Numbered from the stretch's first letter, positions 17,531-27,297 are shown. The stretch is DNA of 46,882 nt from Microcystis aeruginosa Ma_MB_S_20031200_S102 (GCA_007095845.1 SFBI01000127.1:1-46882); one strand, 5' to 3'. The notes: generated by a model from the sequence alone, not told the origin. Numbers and translations are program-made.

Positions 17531-18400
17531 GTGAAAGACTACCTCGAAACCTTTCTCTCTTCTTCCGGTGACGTGAAAACCAGCCTTGATGTGACGGCAA
17601 AAACTCAAGAAATCGATGTGTATTTTCGACCGACTTCCCCAGAAATGCCGCGCGAATTAGGTTTATTGGGCCGATTAGCTCAAACCCCTTGTCTATTGGA
17701 ACCCCATCGCAATCCTGTCACGATTGATGGCATTATTGCCTGTTTATCTAAACTGTTTACTGTGCGGGAACAATTACAAAGAGAAGCTCACCGCAATCAA
17801 CAACCCTTATTAGCAGAAAATATCCCTAGACTATGGATACTAACTCCTACTGCCAGTCAGAGGATTATAACTGCTTTTTCCGCTCTCAATCATCCAGATT
17901 GGGGAGAAGGAATTTATTTTTTACCTCCAGCATTAACCACAGCCATTATTGTCCTGCATCAATTACCTGAAACCCCTGAAACCCTTTGGTTAAGATTATT
18001 AGGTAGAGGAGGAACTAGAAGCAGAGCAATTGATGAATTAGAGGCCTTGTCTCCCCATCATCCCTTTAAATCAGCTTCCTTAAAATTATTATACAATTTG
18101 AGTAGGAACTTGCAAGCCTTACCAAAAAGAACCCAGGAGGAGAGGAAATTTATTATGCGTTTAGCCCCTTTATACGAACAAGATAGAGAAAAAGCTATTC
18201 AACAAGGAGAAGCTATTGGAATTCAAAAAGGAGAAGCCAACCTAGTGCTACGCTTACTTAAGCGACGTTTTGGTGAATTGCCCCCACATATTACTGAAAC
18301 TATCCAAAAACTAACCGTAGAAAAATTAGAAGACTTAGGAGAAGCATTGCTAGACTTTAATATTCAAGCTGACTTAATTAATTGGCTTAATCAAGCATAA
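17531..18400 (+). CDS. DUF4351-domain, Rpn/PD-(D/E)XK-like protein, copy 2 (altered N-terminus)
   Basis: 289 residues, nearly identical to copy 1. The position equivalent to the copy 1 start is a TTG at 17503, but an extra G at about 17533 (AGTGAAAGAC against AGTAAAGATT) puts that start out of frame. The open frame now begins at a GTG created by the insertion (MKDYLETFL), which loses the first nine residues or so. The linker is about 15 residues shorter than in copy 1. The protein may still be made from the GTG; otherwise this is a frameshifted copy. No transcript terminator is clear in the 263 bases after it. Confidence 0.72.
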   Translation: MKDYLETFLSSSGDVKTSLDVTAKTQEIDVYFRPTSPEMPRELGLLGRLAQTPCLLEPHRNPVTIDGIIACLSKLFTVREQLQREAHRNQQPLLAENIPRLWILTPTASQRIITAFSALNHPDWGEGIYFLPPALTTAIIVLHQLPETPETLWLRLLGRGGTRSRAIDELEALSPHHPFKSASLKLLYNLSRNLQALPKRTQEERKFIMRLAPLYEQDREKAIQQGEAIGIQKGEANLVLRLLKRRFGELPPHITETIQKLTVEKLEDLGEALLDFNIQADLINWLNQA

Positions 18401-18663
18401 AATATTCAGGAAAGGCCATTTTTTTCCTTGATTGCTTGGAAAATTGAGAGCTTTATTGAATAGGGCAAGGTCTTAGAAATTAATCACACCATCTCCAGGA
18501 AAATCTGGCTTTGCTGATTTGAATTCTGAATCTTCTTGGGTGAGATTTTTAAAACCTAGACCAAAACTAACTTTTGGATGCGATACACACTTAGCATTCA
18601 TAGCTTGATTCAAAAACGCCGAATAATCTTATACTACTCCTAATCACTTCTCATCTCTTGACA

Positions 18664-20742
18664 ATGACCTTAAAAACTGATCACGGTAAAAGCCATCCCG
18701 TCGGGGCAACTGTCTTGGCCGATGGTGTCAACTTCTCACTATTTTCTAAGTATGCCACTGCCATAGAATTATTATTATTTGATGATGCCAATTCCCCGCA
18801 ACCTAGTCAAATTATTCGTCTCAATCCCCAAGAAAATCGCACCTTTTTCTATTGGCATATTTTCGTTCGCGGGATTGGAGCCGGTCAAGTGTATGCTTAT
18901 CGAGTCTATGGTCCGGATAATCCGGCCCAGGGTCATCGCTTCGATCCTGATAAAGTAGTTCTTGATCCCTATGCGAAAGCGATTGTCGGTGCGGAAATTT
19001 ATGATCGACAAGCTGCCAGCGAAAAAGGCGATAATTGTCATCAAGCTTTGCGGGGTCTGGTAGTGGATACGGGCCGCTACGATTGGGAAGATGACAAACC
19101 GCTACGCACTCCCTACTCTGCCAGTTTTATCTACGAAATGCACGTCGGTGGCTTTACTCGTAACCCGAATTCCGGCGTTAGCGAGGAAAAAAGGGGCACT
19201 TTTGCGGGATTAATCGAAAAAGTACCCTATTTGAAAAACCTAGGCATTACTGCCGTGGAATTGTTACCGATTCATTACTTTGATCCCGCTTCGGCCATGC
19301 CGGGGTTAACTAACTATTGGGGTTATAGCACGATCGGCTTTTTTGCGCCCCATGCCGGTTACAGTAGCGATCGCTCACCGTTCGGTCCTTTGAATGAATT
19401 TCGAGATCTGGTGAAAGCTTTACACAAAGCGGGGATCGAAGTGATTCTCGATGTGGTTTTCAACCATACCGCCGAGGGGGACGAAATCGGGCCAACTCTT
19501 TCCTTTAAAGGTATCGATAATCGCACCTACTACATCCTCGATGCAGAAGATAAAAGCATCTATAGCAACTATACCGGCTGTGGTAATACCCTCAAGGGCA
19601 GTCATCCGATTGTGGGCAAAATGATTCTCGATTGTTTGCGCTATTGGGTGTCGGAAATGCACGTGGATGGTTTTCGCTTTGACCTGGCGGCCGTATTATC
19701 GCGTAATGTGGACGGGGAACCGATCCTACAAAAAGGTTATAACATGATCTGGGCGATCGAATCGGATCCAGTCTTAGCCGGGACAAAATTAATCGCTGAA
19801 GCCTGGGATGCGGCAGGATTGTATAGTGTCGGTCAATTTGTTGAATTTGCCGATTGGTTTTCCGAGTGGAATGGTCCTTTTCGCGATGATGTACGCGCTT
19901 TTGTCCGGGGAGATACCAGCATAGTCACGAAATTAGCGGCGCGGATTTTAGGAAGCCCCGACATATACCACAGACCTAACACCGATGTCAATAGAAGTAT
20001 AAATTTTGTTACCTGTCACGATGGCTTTACCCTTAACGATCTAGTGTCCTACAACGAGAAACACAACGAGGCTAACGGCGAGAAGAATCGGGACGGTTGC
20101 AACGATAATTTTAGCTGGAATTGTGGGATAGAAGGGGAAACCAATAACGAGGCGATTAAAACCCTGCGACTGCAACAAATAAAAAATCTCTTAACGATCC
20201 TGTTCATTTCCCAAGGAACACCTATGCTGTTGATGGGGGACGAAGTGCGACGCACCCAAAAGGGCAACAATAACGCCTATTGTCAGGATAACCAGTTAAG
20301 TTGGTTCGATTGGAGTGCGGTGGAGCAAGAGTTCGATCTTTGGTGTTTCGTAAGGAGACTGATCGATTTTAATAAAAAATTAGCTCTTTTCCGTCAAGAA
20401 AAATTGCTAGAAGTCACCTATACCAGTCTTGAACCCCATCTCAGTTGGCATGGCGTACAGTTGAGTAAACCCGATTGGTCGGAAGATTCCCGCAGTTTAG
20501 CTTTTTCCCTGCGTCATCCCAAGGCAAACGAGTATTTACACATTATGCTTAACGCTTACTGGGAATCTCTCAACTTCCAGTTACCACCCTTGGGACAAGG
20601 GGAAAAATGGCATCGCGTCATCGATACTGCTGGGCAATTGTCCGAGGCAGCCTGTGATTTAGATGCCGCCGCCGCTATTGAATCGGAAACCTATCGGGTG
20701 CAAGCGCGTTCGGCGGTAGTTTTGATCGTTAAACCAGTATAA
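18664..20742 (+). CDS. glgX: Glycogen debranching enzyme (isoamylase type, GH13)
   Basis: Hydrolyses alpha-1,6 branches of glycogen or limit dextrins. 692 residues from the ATG at 18664; a TTG two codons upstream is an unlikely start. The N-terminal CBM48-like domain (about 8-100) is followed by the GH13 barrel. Conserved regions are DVVFNHTAEG, DGFRFDL with nucleophile Asp340, IAEAWDAAG with acid/base Glu379, and TCHDGFTL with transition-state Asp453. GlgX/TreX-type enzymes have this length. It is monocistronic or leads into the small frame and DUF3887 gene that follow. Confidence 0.95.
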   Translation: MTLKTDHGKSHPVGATVLADGVNFSLFSKYATAIELLLFDDANSPQPSQIIRLNPQENRTFFYWHIFVRGIGAGQVYAYRVYGPDNPAQGHRFDPDKVVLDPYAKAIVGAEIYDRQAASEKGDNCHQALRGLVVDTGRYDWEDDKPLRTPYSASFIYEMHVGGFTRNPNSGVSEEKRGTFAGLIEKVPYLKNLGITAVELLPIHYFDPASAMPGLTNYWGYSTIGFFAPHAGYSSDRSPFGPLNEFRDLVKALHKAGIEVILDVVFNHTAEGDEIGPTLSFKGIDNRTYYILDAEDKSIYSNYTGCGNTLKGSHPIVGKMILDCLRYWVSEMHVDGFRFDLAAVLSRNVDGEPILQKGYNMIWAIESDPVLAGTKLIAEAWDAAGLYSVGQFVEFADWFSEWNGPFRDDVRAFVRGDTSIVTKLAARILGSPDIYHRPNTDVNRSINFVTCHDGFTLNDLVSYNEKHNEANGEKNRDGCNDNFSWNCGIEGETNNEAIKTLRLQQIKNLLTILFISQGTPMLLMGDEVRRTQKGNNNAYCQDNQLSWFDWSAVEQEFDLWCFVRRLIDFNKKLALFRQEKLLEVTYTSLEPHLSWHGVQLSKPDWSEDSRSLAFSLRHPKANEYLHIMLNAYWESLNFQLPPLGQGEKWHRVIDTAGQLSEAACDLDAAAAIESETYRVQARSAVVLIVKPV

Positions 20743-20756
20743 CAAGGGGAGAGATA

Positions 20757-20852
20757 TTGCCCGATCGAGCGATCTTGAATGCTTTAACTAATGAACAATG
20801 GCATCAATTCAATCGTCAAGTGGAAAAACGTTATTTATTTGCGGAGCAATAG
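20757..20852 (+). CDS. Possible 31-residue small protein
   Basis: A TTG-initiated frame with a strong purine-rich ribosome site (AAGGGGAG) at good spacing encodes a polar, protein-like 31-residue peptide: DRAILNALTNEQWHQFNRQV and then VEKRYLFAEQ. It sits between glgX and the DUF3887 gene. It may be a small protein or the tail of a decayed gene. I do not recognise it. Confidence 0.3.
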   Translation: MPDRAILNALTNEQWHQFNRQVEKRYLFAEQ

Positions 20853-20857
20853 CTGAA

Positions 20858-21619
20858 ATGATGCGGCTTTCATTAGCGAAACGGGTATCGATTCTCTCTT
20901 TGTGTTTAATTGGGTTTTCGCTGCCTTGGACCGCGTTCAGCGTTTCACCAGTACAGGCGAACCTAGAACCGAATGCGATCGCTCTTGGTGATCCCGTTCG
21001 GGAAGAAAAGCAAGCTCGGCAGTTAGTAGAATGGTTGGGAGCTAAACAATACGACAAGGTGATTGCAGCTTTGTCACCCCAACTAAAACCCCTCTGGACT
21101 GCCGAAAAACTGCAAAAAGTCTGGGAAAGCCAAGTCACTGACCATACTGGACCATTTAAGCGTATTGTCAAAAGCAAGGTACTCGATGCTATCAATGCCA
21201 ATCTGGTGATTGTCACCGTTGAATTTGAGAAAGTTACCGACGATGTGATAGTTACCTTTAACCGGGCTGGTCAGATAGTTGCCGCCGATTTTCCCGAATT
21301 TCGCAGTATTTCTGAGATTGGCACCGCTTTTGTCACCGCCTTGGCCAATAAAGACTACGGCCTGGCCCGAGGTTTTTTACATCCTCTCCTGAAAGCGGAG
21401 GTTTTCCCCACCAGAGTGCAAGGCAATTGGGAGAATTTACTTAAGCGTACCGGCCCCGTGCGTCGGATCGTGGGAACTCAGGTCAGAAAAGGTTCGGGTG
21501 CGGACGGTGTGGATCTGGTGTTAGTGACGATTCAATTTGAAAAACTGACGGATACTTTAATCCTCGTTTTTGATGATCAAAAGCAGATTGTCAACGTGGA
21601 TTTCCCTTTAGGCAATTAG
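20858..21619 (+). CDS. Exported DUF3887 domain protein
   Basis: About 253 residues from the ATG at 20858; the longer frame back to 20798 is not needed, because the signal peptide starts here (RLSLAKRVSILSLCLIGFSL, cleavage probably after PVQA). The mature part has two related domains of about 90-100 residues, each with a W-x-K or W-x-N-L segment followed by GP(F/V)(K/R)RIV and a hydrophobic strand ending in (D/N)VDFP or AADFP. This is typical of DUF3887. The family is periplasmic, of unknown function and is sometimes found fused to hydrolases. Confidence 0.8.
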   Translation: MMRLSLAKRVSILSLCLIGFSLPWTAFSVSPVQANLEPNAIALGDPVREEKQARQLVEWLGAKQYDKVIAALSPQLKPLWTAEKLQKVWESQVTDHTGPFKRIVKSKVLDAINANLVIVTVEFEKVTDDVIVTFNRAGQIVAADFPEFRSISEIGTAFVTALANKDYGLARGFLHPLLKAEVFPTRVQGNWENLLKRTGPVRRIVGTQVRKGSGADGVDLVLVTIQFEKLTDTLILVFDDQKQIVNVDFPLGN

Positions 21620-21662
21620 TAATCGGCCGAAATTACCGCGTAAATTGAGTTGGAGACGATAA

Positions 21663-22964
<1,302 letters not shown>

Positions 22965-22979
22965 AATTTGCAAAAAGTC

Positions 22980-23008
22980 TTGCAGTAATCGAAAAAGGGT
23001 GTTATAGT
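22980..23008 (+). promoter_or_regulatory. Candidate promoter downstream of eno
   Basis: TTGCAG at 22980-22985, a 17-base spacer, then TATAGT at 23003-23008. It would fire toward the hairpin at 23050-23079. The second copy of the downstream repeat keeps TATAGT but has no comparable -35 element. Confidence 0.4.
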
Positions 23009-23014
23009 AAAGAT

Positions 23015-23086
23015 ACTGATAACTGATAACTGGTCACTGACTATTGTGGTACTTCGCTGAAACCTTTTTCAGCGAAGTATTTATTT
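23015..23086 (+). ncRNA. Candidate small RNA with 13-bp terminal hairpin, copy 1
   Basis: A predicted transcript of about 70 bases contains CTGATAA repeats and ends in a perfect 13-bp stem (TACTTCGCTGAAA, loop CCTT, TTTCAGCGAAGTA) followed by TTTATTT. It may equally be just the eno terminator. Support is promoter plus hairpin plus duplication, not expression. Confidence 0.35.
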
Positions 23087-23178
23087 GTGGCCTTTTTTTG
23101 CACAAAGTTATGATTTTTGGATCAAAGGTGTTATAGTAAAGGTACTGATAACTGATAACTGGTCACTGACTATTGTGG

Positions 23179-23215
23179 TACTTCGCTGAAACCTTTTTCG
23201 GCGAAGTATTTATTT
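23179..23215 (+). terminator. Second-copy hairpin followed by T-rich stretch
   Basis: TACTTCGCTGAAA pairs with TTTCGGCGAAGTA around a CCTT loop, followed by TTTATTTG. Base pairing is preserved through a wobble, which suggests that a plus-strand RNA structure matters. Confidence 0.45.
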
Positions 23216-23422
23216 GAGCTCAGTTCGGGTTAAACAGAGGGGGATAAAGCCGATTCCATGCTCAAGCTGAACTTATCGGGCGTTATCGCTGTCAGCGCTA
23301 GGGAGTTTTTGGGGAAGGGAAAGCATCCCGTCAGATGGCGACCTCCATTGATTTTTGTAAATAATAATTTCAAGGCACTCGCTACTAGCATAGGATGGAA
23401 GCGTCAGATTTCTAGGATGGGG

Positions 23423-24175
23423 ATGATGAAAGACAGTTCTATATTTCGACGTTTCCCACAGGTGTTCGCTGGTTTATCGGTGCTATCGATCGCTCTCGTC
23501 TTGAGTTCGTGGATAGCGGCACGCTCGTTCTTGGCGGTGAAACGGGCGAGCGATGTTTTTGTCGTCACTGGTTCGGCCAAAAGGGCGATTACATCCGATT
23601 ATCTTCTCTGGCGTTTATCGGTTTCCAGTCAACAACCTACCGCCCAGGATGCCTACCGCGATCTGATCCGGCAAACCGAGCGGATACGAGCTTATCTCAA
23701 AGAAAAACAAGTTCCCGAGGACGCAATCACCACCAACGCGATCGAGACGATGGCGATTCCCGAAGTAACAGCTAACGGCCAGGAAACCGGGCAAATTTTC
23801 GCCTATCGCCTCACCCAACGCTTCGAGATCCGAGCAAGCGATGTGGCCCGTTACACGGAGCTTTCTAGGCAGGTAACGGAATTGATTGAGGAGGGAATTA
23901 ACCTTGTCTCTGAACCTCCCCAATATCTTTACACCCAACTGGATAAGCTGCGGGTGGAAATGGTGGCGGCAGCGACCAAGGATGCGAGAGCGAGGGCTGA
24001 GGCGATCGCTAGTAGTACCGGCAGTCGGGTGGGAAGGGTGCGCGATGCGAAAACGGGAGTTTTTCAGATCACCTCGCGCAATTCCACTGACGTGAGCGAT
24101 TCGGGAATTTACGACACTTCCTCGATCGATAAGGATATTACCGCAGTGGTTTCGGTGACGTTCGGGATCGAGTGA
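23423..24175 (+). CDS. SIMPL-domain (DUF541) exported protein
   Basis: About 250 residues from the ATG at 23423, chosen because AGG lies six bases upstream and a signal peptide or membrane anchor follows at once (FAGLSVLSIALVLSSWIA). The frame is open back to 23258, but that part lacks protein character. The mature region begins FVVTGSAKRAITSDYLLWRL and has the SIMPL pattern of tandem beta-alpha units with conserved (A/G)RARAEAIA near residue 190. SIMPL proteins are periplasmic oligomers with poorly defined functions. Confidence 0.82.
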   Translation: MMKDSSIFRRFPQVFAGLSVLSIALVLSSWIAARSFLAVKRASDVFVVTGSAKRAITSDYLLWRLSVSSQQPTAQDAYRDLIRQTERIRAYLKEKQVPEDAITTNAIETMAIPEVTANGQETGQIFAYRLTQRFEIRASDVARYTELSRQVTELIEEGINLVSEPPQYLYTQLDKLRVEMVAAATKDARARAEAIASSTGSRVGRVRDAKTGVFQITSRNSTDVSDSGIYDTSSIDKDITAVVSVTFGIE

Positions 24176-24517
24176 ATTATAGTCTTTACCTAGGGGTACA
24201 TCTGATTTTTGTCAATCTACCCAGTGGAAATTTTTCCGGGGAAACTATCCGCTAAAATTCGCGCTTAATGGCGATTTTTTCCTCAATCCCGCTGCAGATT
24301 AGCTTTTGTAGTGGGATGCTTAGATGCGGTTGTTCATACATTCGTACTAACTTAAGGATGACTGATCATTGTTGATTGTCGTTATTTCTGCACATCTGAG
24401 ATGCTCCCAGAAAGTCCGGACAAGCTAAGAGAAGATTTAGTTTTAATCTGGTCATGACAAAACTACCTGAAACTTCAGGAACTGTCCTTGCTATTATCTT
24501 TTTGGTTGTCAATCTTT

Positions 24518-24541
24518 CCCAACTGCTTCGGCAGTTTTTTT
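24518..24541 (+). terminator. Intrinsic terminator with UUCG loop
   Basis: AACTGC, loop TTCG, GCAGTT, then TTTTT, inside a wider CCC/GGG frame. It is nearly ideal for rho-independent termination of a plus-strand transcript, yet the nearest upstream gene stops about 345 bases before it. Confidence 0.75.
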
Positions 24542-24723
24542 GGGCTTTTTTTGTCTTTCTGGCTTTTTTTGCGAACAAACGAACTAAGATAGTCCCAGTC
24601 TTTAATAAAAATTATGTTTAAAGTTATTTTGCCTAAGTAAAACTTATCAATTGGGCGACAAATCAGTGGCATTTAATAGCATGATTTCTGGAGCGACTTT
24701 TTCAGCAGACCCTATTTCATAGC

Positions 24724-24751
24724 AAGGAGAGAGTTAAACGGCTCTCTCCTT
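24724..24751. terminator. Stem-loop at 3' end of cyAbrB gene
   Basis: A perfect 10-bp stem, AAGGAGAGAG and CTCTCTCCTT, around an 8-base loop, 9 bases beyond the regulator gene's stop. The T-tract is short on both strands, so it may be a transcript-stabilising or weak termination structure. Confidence 0.55.
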
Positions 24752-24759
24752 AATTATGG

Positions 24760-25149
24760 CTATTCGTCGTCGTCGCTGGCGCCAACTTGCTTGAGATGAA
24801 TATGTTTTCTCCCCAAAGTAATTTCAAATTCATCTCCCGGTTTGAGTCCCATTTTTTTGGTGTAGGCCGAACCGATCAGAAGATTATTATTAGATTGGAC
24901 ACTGATCCGGTAGCTGGCCGAGCGCCCACCTCGTCCATGACCATTGGCACTGCTATCTAAGTCAATTCCCTCAGCATCGATTAAAGCATTGAGAAATTTC
25001 ATCATATTAACGCGTTCGATACCATTTTTTGTCATGGTATAGTAGCCGCATTCCCGGGCTTTTTCCTCTTTGCTGAGGTTGCCTAGCTGTTTAACTTTCT
25101 CAATTAGTTCGAGGCCAGTCAGGGGTTCTGGATTAGTAGTTGTGTTCAT
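24760..25149 (-). CDS. cyAbrB-type transcriptional regulator (cyAbrB1/CalA-like)
   Basis: 129 residues. Cyanobacterial AbrB proteins carry an N-terminal cyanobacteria-specific region (CGYYTMTKNG at about 35-44) and a C-terminal AbrB-like DNA-binding fold, here SYRISVQSNNNLLIGSAYTK and GDEFEITLGRKHIHLKQV. They regulate carbon and nitrogen genes and, in CalA, cell division and sod genes. The NMMKFLNALIDAEGIDLDS and GRGGRSASYR segments fit the cyAbrB1 (Sll0359/CalA) branch better than cyAbrB2, from memory. A hairpin follows the stop. Confidence 0.9.
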   Translation of the reverse strand: MNTTTNPEPLTGLELIEKVKQLGNLSKEEKARECGYYTMTKNGIERVNMMKFLNALIDAEGIDLDSSANGHGRGGRSASYRISVQSNNNLLIGSAYTKKMGLKPGDEFEITLGRKHIHLKQVGASDDDE

Positions 25150-25449
25150 TTAAGTTTGCAGTAGATAAGTAAAGGTTAGGGTCATCAAGGCTAGTCGAGG
25201 AGAATTGCTCCCCCTGACCAGAAACAATCGGGTTACGATTGATCTCTACACTTATCTTACACGGTATAAACTAAAAATTATCACTTGCTTGAGGAAATTG
25301 ATTGTAATTGATTACACTCTATCTCTCGATCGAAATCTTAACAGAATTCATCAATGTTGATCGAGATGCTGAGGGAAAGGAGGTTAGCCTTTCTGTCATC
25401 AATGAGGGCAGGGGGTAGGATAGAGATAAAGAGGTAAAAATGAGGGATA
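25150..25449. other. Divergent regulatory spacer
   Basis: 300 bases between the divergent cyAbrB and Rrf2 genes. A TATAAA occurs near 25265 on the plus strand and GAGG precedes the Rrf2 ATG. No clear operator palindrome was seen. Confidence 0.5.
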
Positions 25450-25893
25450 ATGAAGCTGACAACTAGGGGTCACTATAGTGTTAAAGCCTTGCTGGATCTT
25501 AGTTTACAACCGAGGGGAACTCCCGTATCGGTAAAATCGATCGCCCTGCGTCAAGATATCCCGGCTGCTTATCTAGAGAAATTGCTGATAGAAATGCGAC
25601 GAGCAGGTTTAGTTCGTTCCTTTCGGGGAGCGCAAGGGGGTTATCAATTGGCCAGACCAGCAAATCGTATCTCGTTGGGGCAAATTTTGGAGGCAGTGGG
25701 AGAGACGATCGAGCCATTATCAGGTTATCATCCCAGGGACGAACAGGCAGAAGATTGGGTGACATTTACTATCTGGAAACACCTCCACGAGAAATTAAAA
25801 GAGGCCCTGGGGAAGATTACCTTAGCGGATTTATACTACGATGCCCGTAGCTGGATCGCCGCTAGGGGAGAGGAAACCAGCTTTATTGTTTAG
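25450..25893 (+). CDS. Rrf2 family transcriptional regulator
   Basis: 147 residues. The N-terminal winged helix is typical of the family: MKLTTRGHYSVKALLDL, IPAAYLEKLLIEMRRAGLV and the wing FRGAQGGYQLARP. Iron-sulfur Rrf2 members such as IscR carry three Cys in the C-terminal half. This protein has no Cys at all, so it either senses something else or uses other ligands. It begins an apparent operon with the GFA-like gene (13-base gap) and cobD. Confidence 0.88.
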   Translation: MKLTTRGHYSVKALLDLSLQPRGTPVSVKSIALRQDIPAAYLEKLLIEMRRAGLVRSFRGAQGGYQLARPANRISLGQILEAVGETIEPLSGYHPRDEQAEDWVTFTIWKHLHEKLKEALGKITLADLYYDARSWIAARGEETSFIV

Positions 25894-25906
25894 TAGTTTA
25901 GAAGTT

Positions 25907-26314
25907 ATGACAGCAACAACTCAAGCAAAGATTTATGGGGGAGGTTGTCACTGTGGAGCGATCCGTTTTCAAGTGGCGATCGAGCATGATCAAGCTCTAG
26001 ACTGTAATTGTTCGATTTGTCAGAAAAAAGGTTTTCTGCATCTGATTGTTCCTTCAGCACAATTTACCCTCCTAAGCGGTGAAGATTTTTTAAGTACCTA
26101 TACATTTAATACCCACACAGCCCAACATTATTTTTGTCGTGTTTGTGGTATTCATCCTTTCTATCGTCCCCGCTCCCATCCTGAAGCTATAGATATAAAC
26201 CTGCGCTGTTTGGATGGCAATGTCTTGGAAGATTTTCAGATCCAGTTCTTTGATGGAGCTAACTGGGAAGACAATATTGAGAAAATTCGGGATATCGATG
26301 GGAAAAGGGAGTAA
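25907..26314 (+). CDS. GFA-family (CENP-V/GFA fold) zinc protein
   Basis: 135 residues from the ATG at 25907; the longer frame overlaps the Rrf2 gene and is unlikely. Zinc-binding cysteines match the glutathione-dependent formaldehyde-activating-like family: GGCHCGAIRF, DCNCSICQKKG and FCRVCGIHPF. Biochemical roles for most members are unproven. The next gene (cobD) starts with GTG only 2 bases after this stop. Confidence 0.87.
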   Translation: MTATTQAKIYGGGCHCGAIRFQVAIEHDQALDCNCSICQKKGFLHLIVPSAQFTLLSGEDFLSTYTFNTHTAQHYFCRVCGIHPFYRPRSHPEAIDINLRCLDGNVLEDFQIQFFDGANWEDNIEKIRDIDGKRE

Positions 26315-26316
26315 TT

Positions 26317-27297
26317 GTGAAGGAAGCGGCAACGGCGATCATTTTAGTATTAGGGGCGGTTTTAGATTATCTAATCGGCGATCCTTGGGGATGGATTCAT
26401 CCAGTGCAGGTGATGGGGGCGATTATTGCTGTTGCCACAAAAGTCATCCTTAATTGGACGCAGGAAAAAATTCGCCAACGTTTAGCGGGCATAATTCTGG
26501 GACTAGGTTTAATTATCTTGGCTGGGGTCTTAACTTGGCTAGGAATCCAATGGTTAGATCAGGTCAATTTGCTCCTGAGTTACCTAGTACAAGTGATTCT
26601 CTTGGCTAGTTGTTTAGCCGGTAGAAGTTTACGCCTGGCTGCCGAAACAGTCATCGCAGCTTTACAAGCGGAAAATATCACCTTAGCTCGTTGCCAACTA
26701 AGTTTATACGTTGGTCGCGACACAGATAATCTCGGCCAAGAAGAAATCCTTCGCGCCCTATTAGAAACTGTCAGTGAAAATGGTGTGGATGGAGTTACTG
26801 CGCCGCTTTTTTATGCCCTTCTCGGTGCTTTTCTGGGGGTGGGATCGGTTCCCCTCGCTTGCGCTTATAAAGCCGCTAGTACCCTCGATTCGATGATTGG
26901 CTATCGTCGGCCGCCCTACACCCATATTGGCTGGTTTAGTGCTAAAAGCGAGGATATTTTGACATGGCTACCCTGTCGTTTAACGGTCTTAACTCTCGCC
27001 CTAATTTCAGGCCGGCCAAGGCAGGTTTTAAGCATTTGCTGGCGCGATGCCCGTCGGGATCCTAGTCCTAATTCTGGTTGGAGTGAATGCGTCTATGGGG
27101 CGATTTTGGGCGTGCAATTGGGGGGGAAAAATCAATATCGGGGCCAGATTGTGGAAAAACCTTTATTGGGGGATAACTTCCACCCGATTACCGTCAAAAC
27201 CGTCGAACAGGCTTTGAATTTAACTCGTACTTGTGTATTACTTTGGTTGGCGATCGCTGTTAGCTGCTTGATTGCTAGAGATTTTGCTCAATTGTAG
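26317..27297 (+). CDS. cobD: Adenosylcobinamide-phosphate synthase (CobD/CbiB)
   Basis: 326 residues, GTG start 2 bases after the preceding stop. This membrane enzyme joins aminopropanol (or its phosphate) to adenosylcobyric acid in cobamide synthesis. The N-terminus has the family signature LDYLIGDPWGWIHPVQVMG. Further conserved blocks are YVGRDTDNLGQEEILRALLE, VSENGVDGVTAPLFYALLG and AYKAASTLDSMIGYR. About five membrane segments are visible. Unicellular cyanobacteria make pseudocobalamin, which fits. Confidence 0.94.
   Translation: MKEAATAIILVLGAVLDYLIGDPWGWIHPVQVMGAIIAVATKVILNWTQEKIRQRLAGIILGLGLIILAGVLTWLGIQWLDQVNLLLSYLVQVILLASCLAGRSLRLAAETVIAALQAENITLARCQLSLYVGRDTDNLGQEEILRALLETVSENGVDGVTAPLFYALLGAFLGVGSVPLACAYKAASTLDSMIGYRRPPYTHIGWFSAKSEDILTWLPCRLTVLTLALISGRPRQVLSICWRDARRDPSPNSGWSECVYGAILGVQLGGKNQYRGQIVEKPLLGDNFHPITVKTVEQALNLTRTCVLLWLAIAVSCLIARDFAQL

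Larger units (their letters stand above)
16455..18400 (+). repeat. Tandem duplication of about 1 kb (DUF4351 gene plus leader)
   Basis: Two head-to-tail copies begin AGGCTTTGAAGATGAT at 16455 and 17451, a period of 996 bases. Each contains the hairpin and one DUF4351 gene. Most differences are synonymous. Copy 2 has one inserted base near its start and a shorter Gln/Gly-rich linker. Confidence 0.92.
22998..23217 (+). repeat. Direct repeat of about 90 bases, period 129
   Basis: Copy 1 starts at 22998 and copy 2 at 23127, both beginning GGTGTTATAGTAAAG. Copy 2 has a similar hairpin (23179-23208) in which the only stem change turns an A-U pair into a G-U pair on the plus-strand RNA. Confidence 0.9.
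24176..24759. other. 584-base spacer without a convincing gene
   Basis: No frame here looks protein-coding. It holds a small hairpin near 24466-24479 (CCTGA, AACT, TCAGG), a UUCG-capped intrinsic terminator at 24521-24541 on the plus strand, and a 10-bp hairpin at 24724-24751 next to the regulator gene. It may contain an unannotated plus-strand RNA or a long 3' leader of the SIMPL gene. Confidence 0.6.

Noticed and set aside
24366-24578. 70-residue minus-strand frame
   Set aside because: Basic low-complexity start, no ribosome site, and it runs antisense through the terminator.
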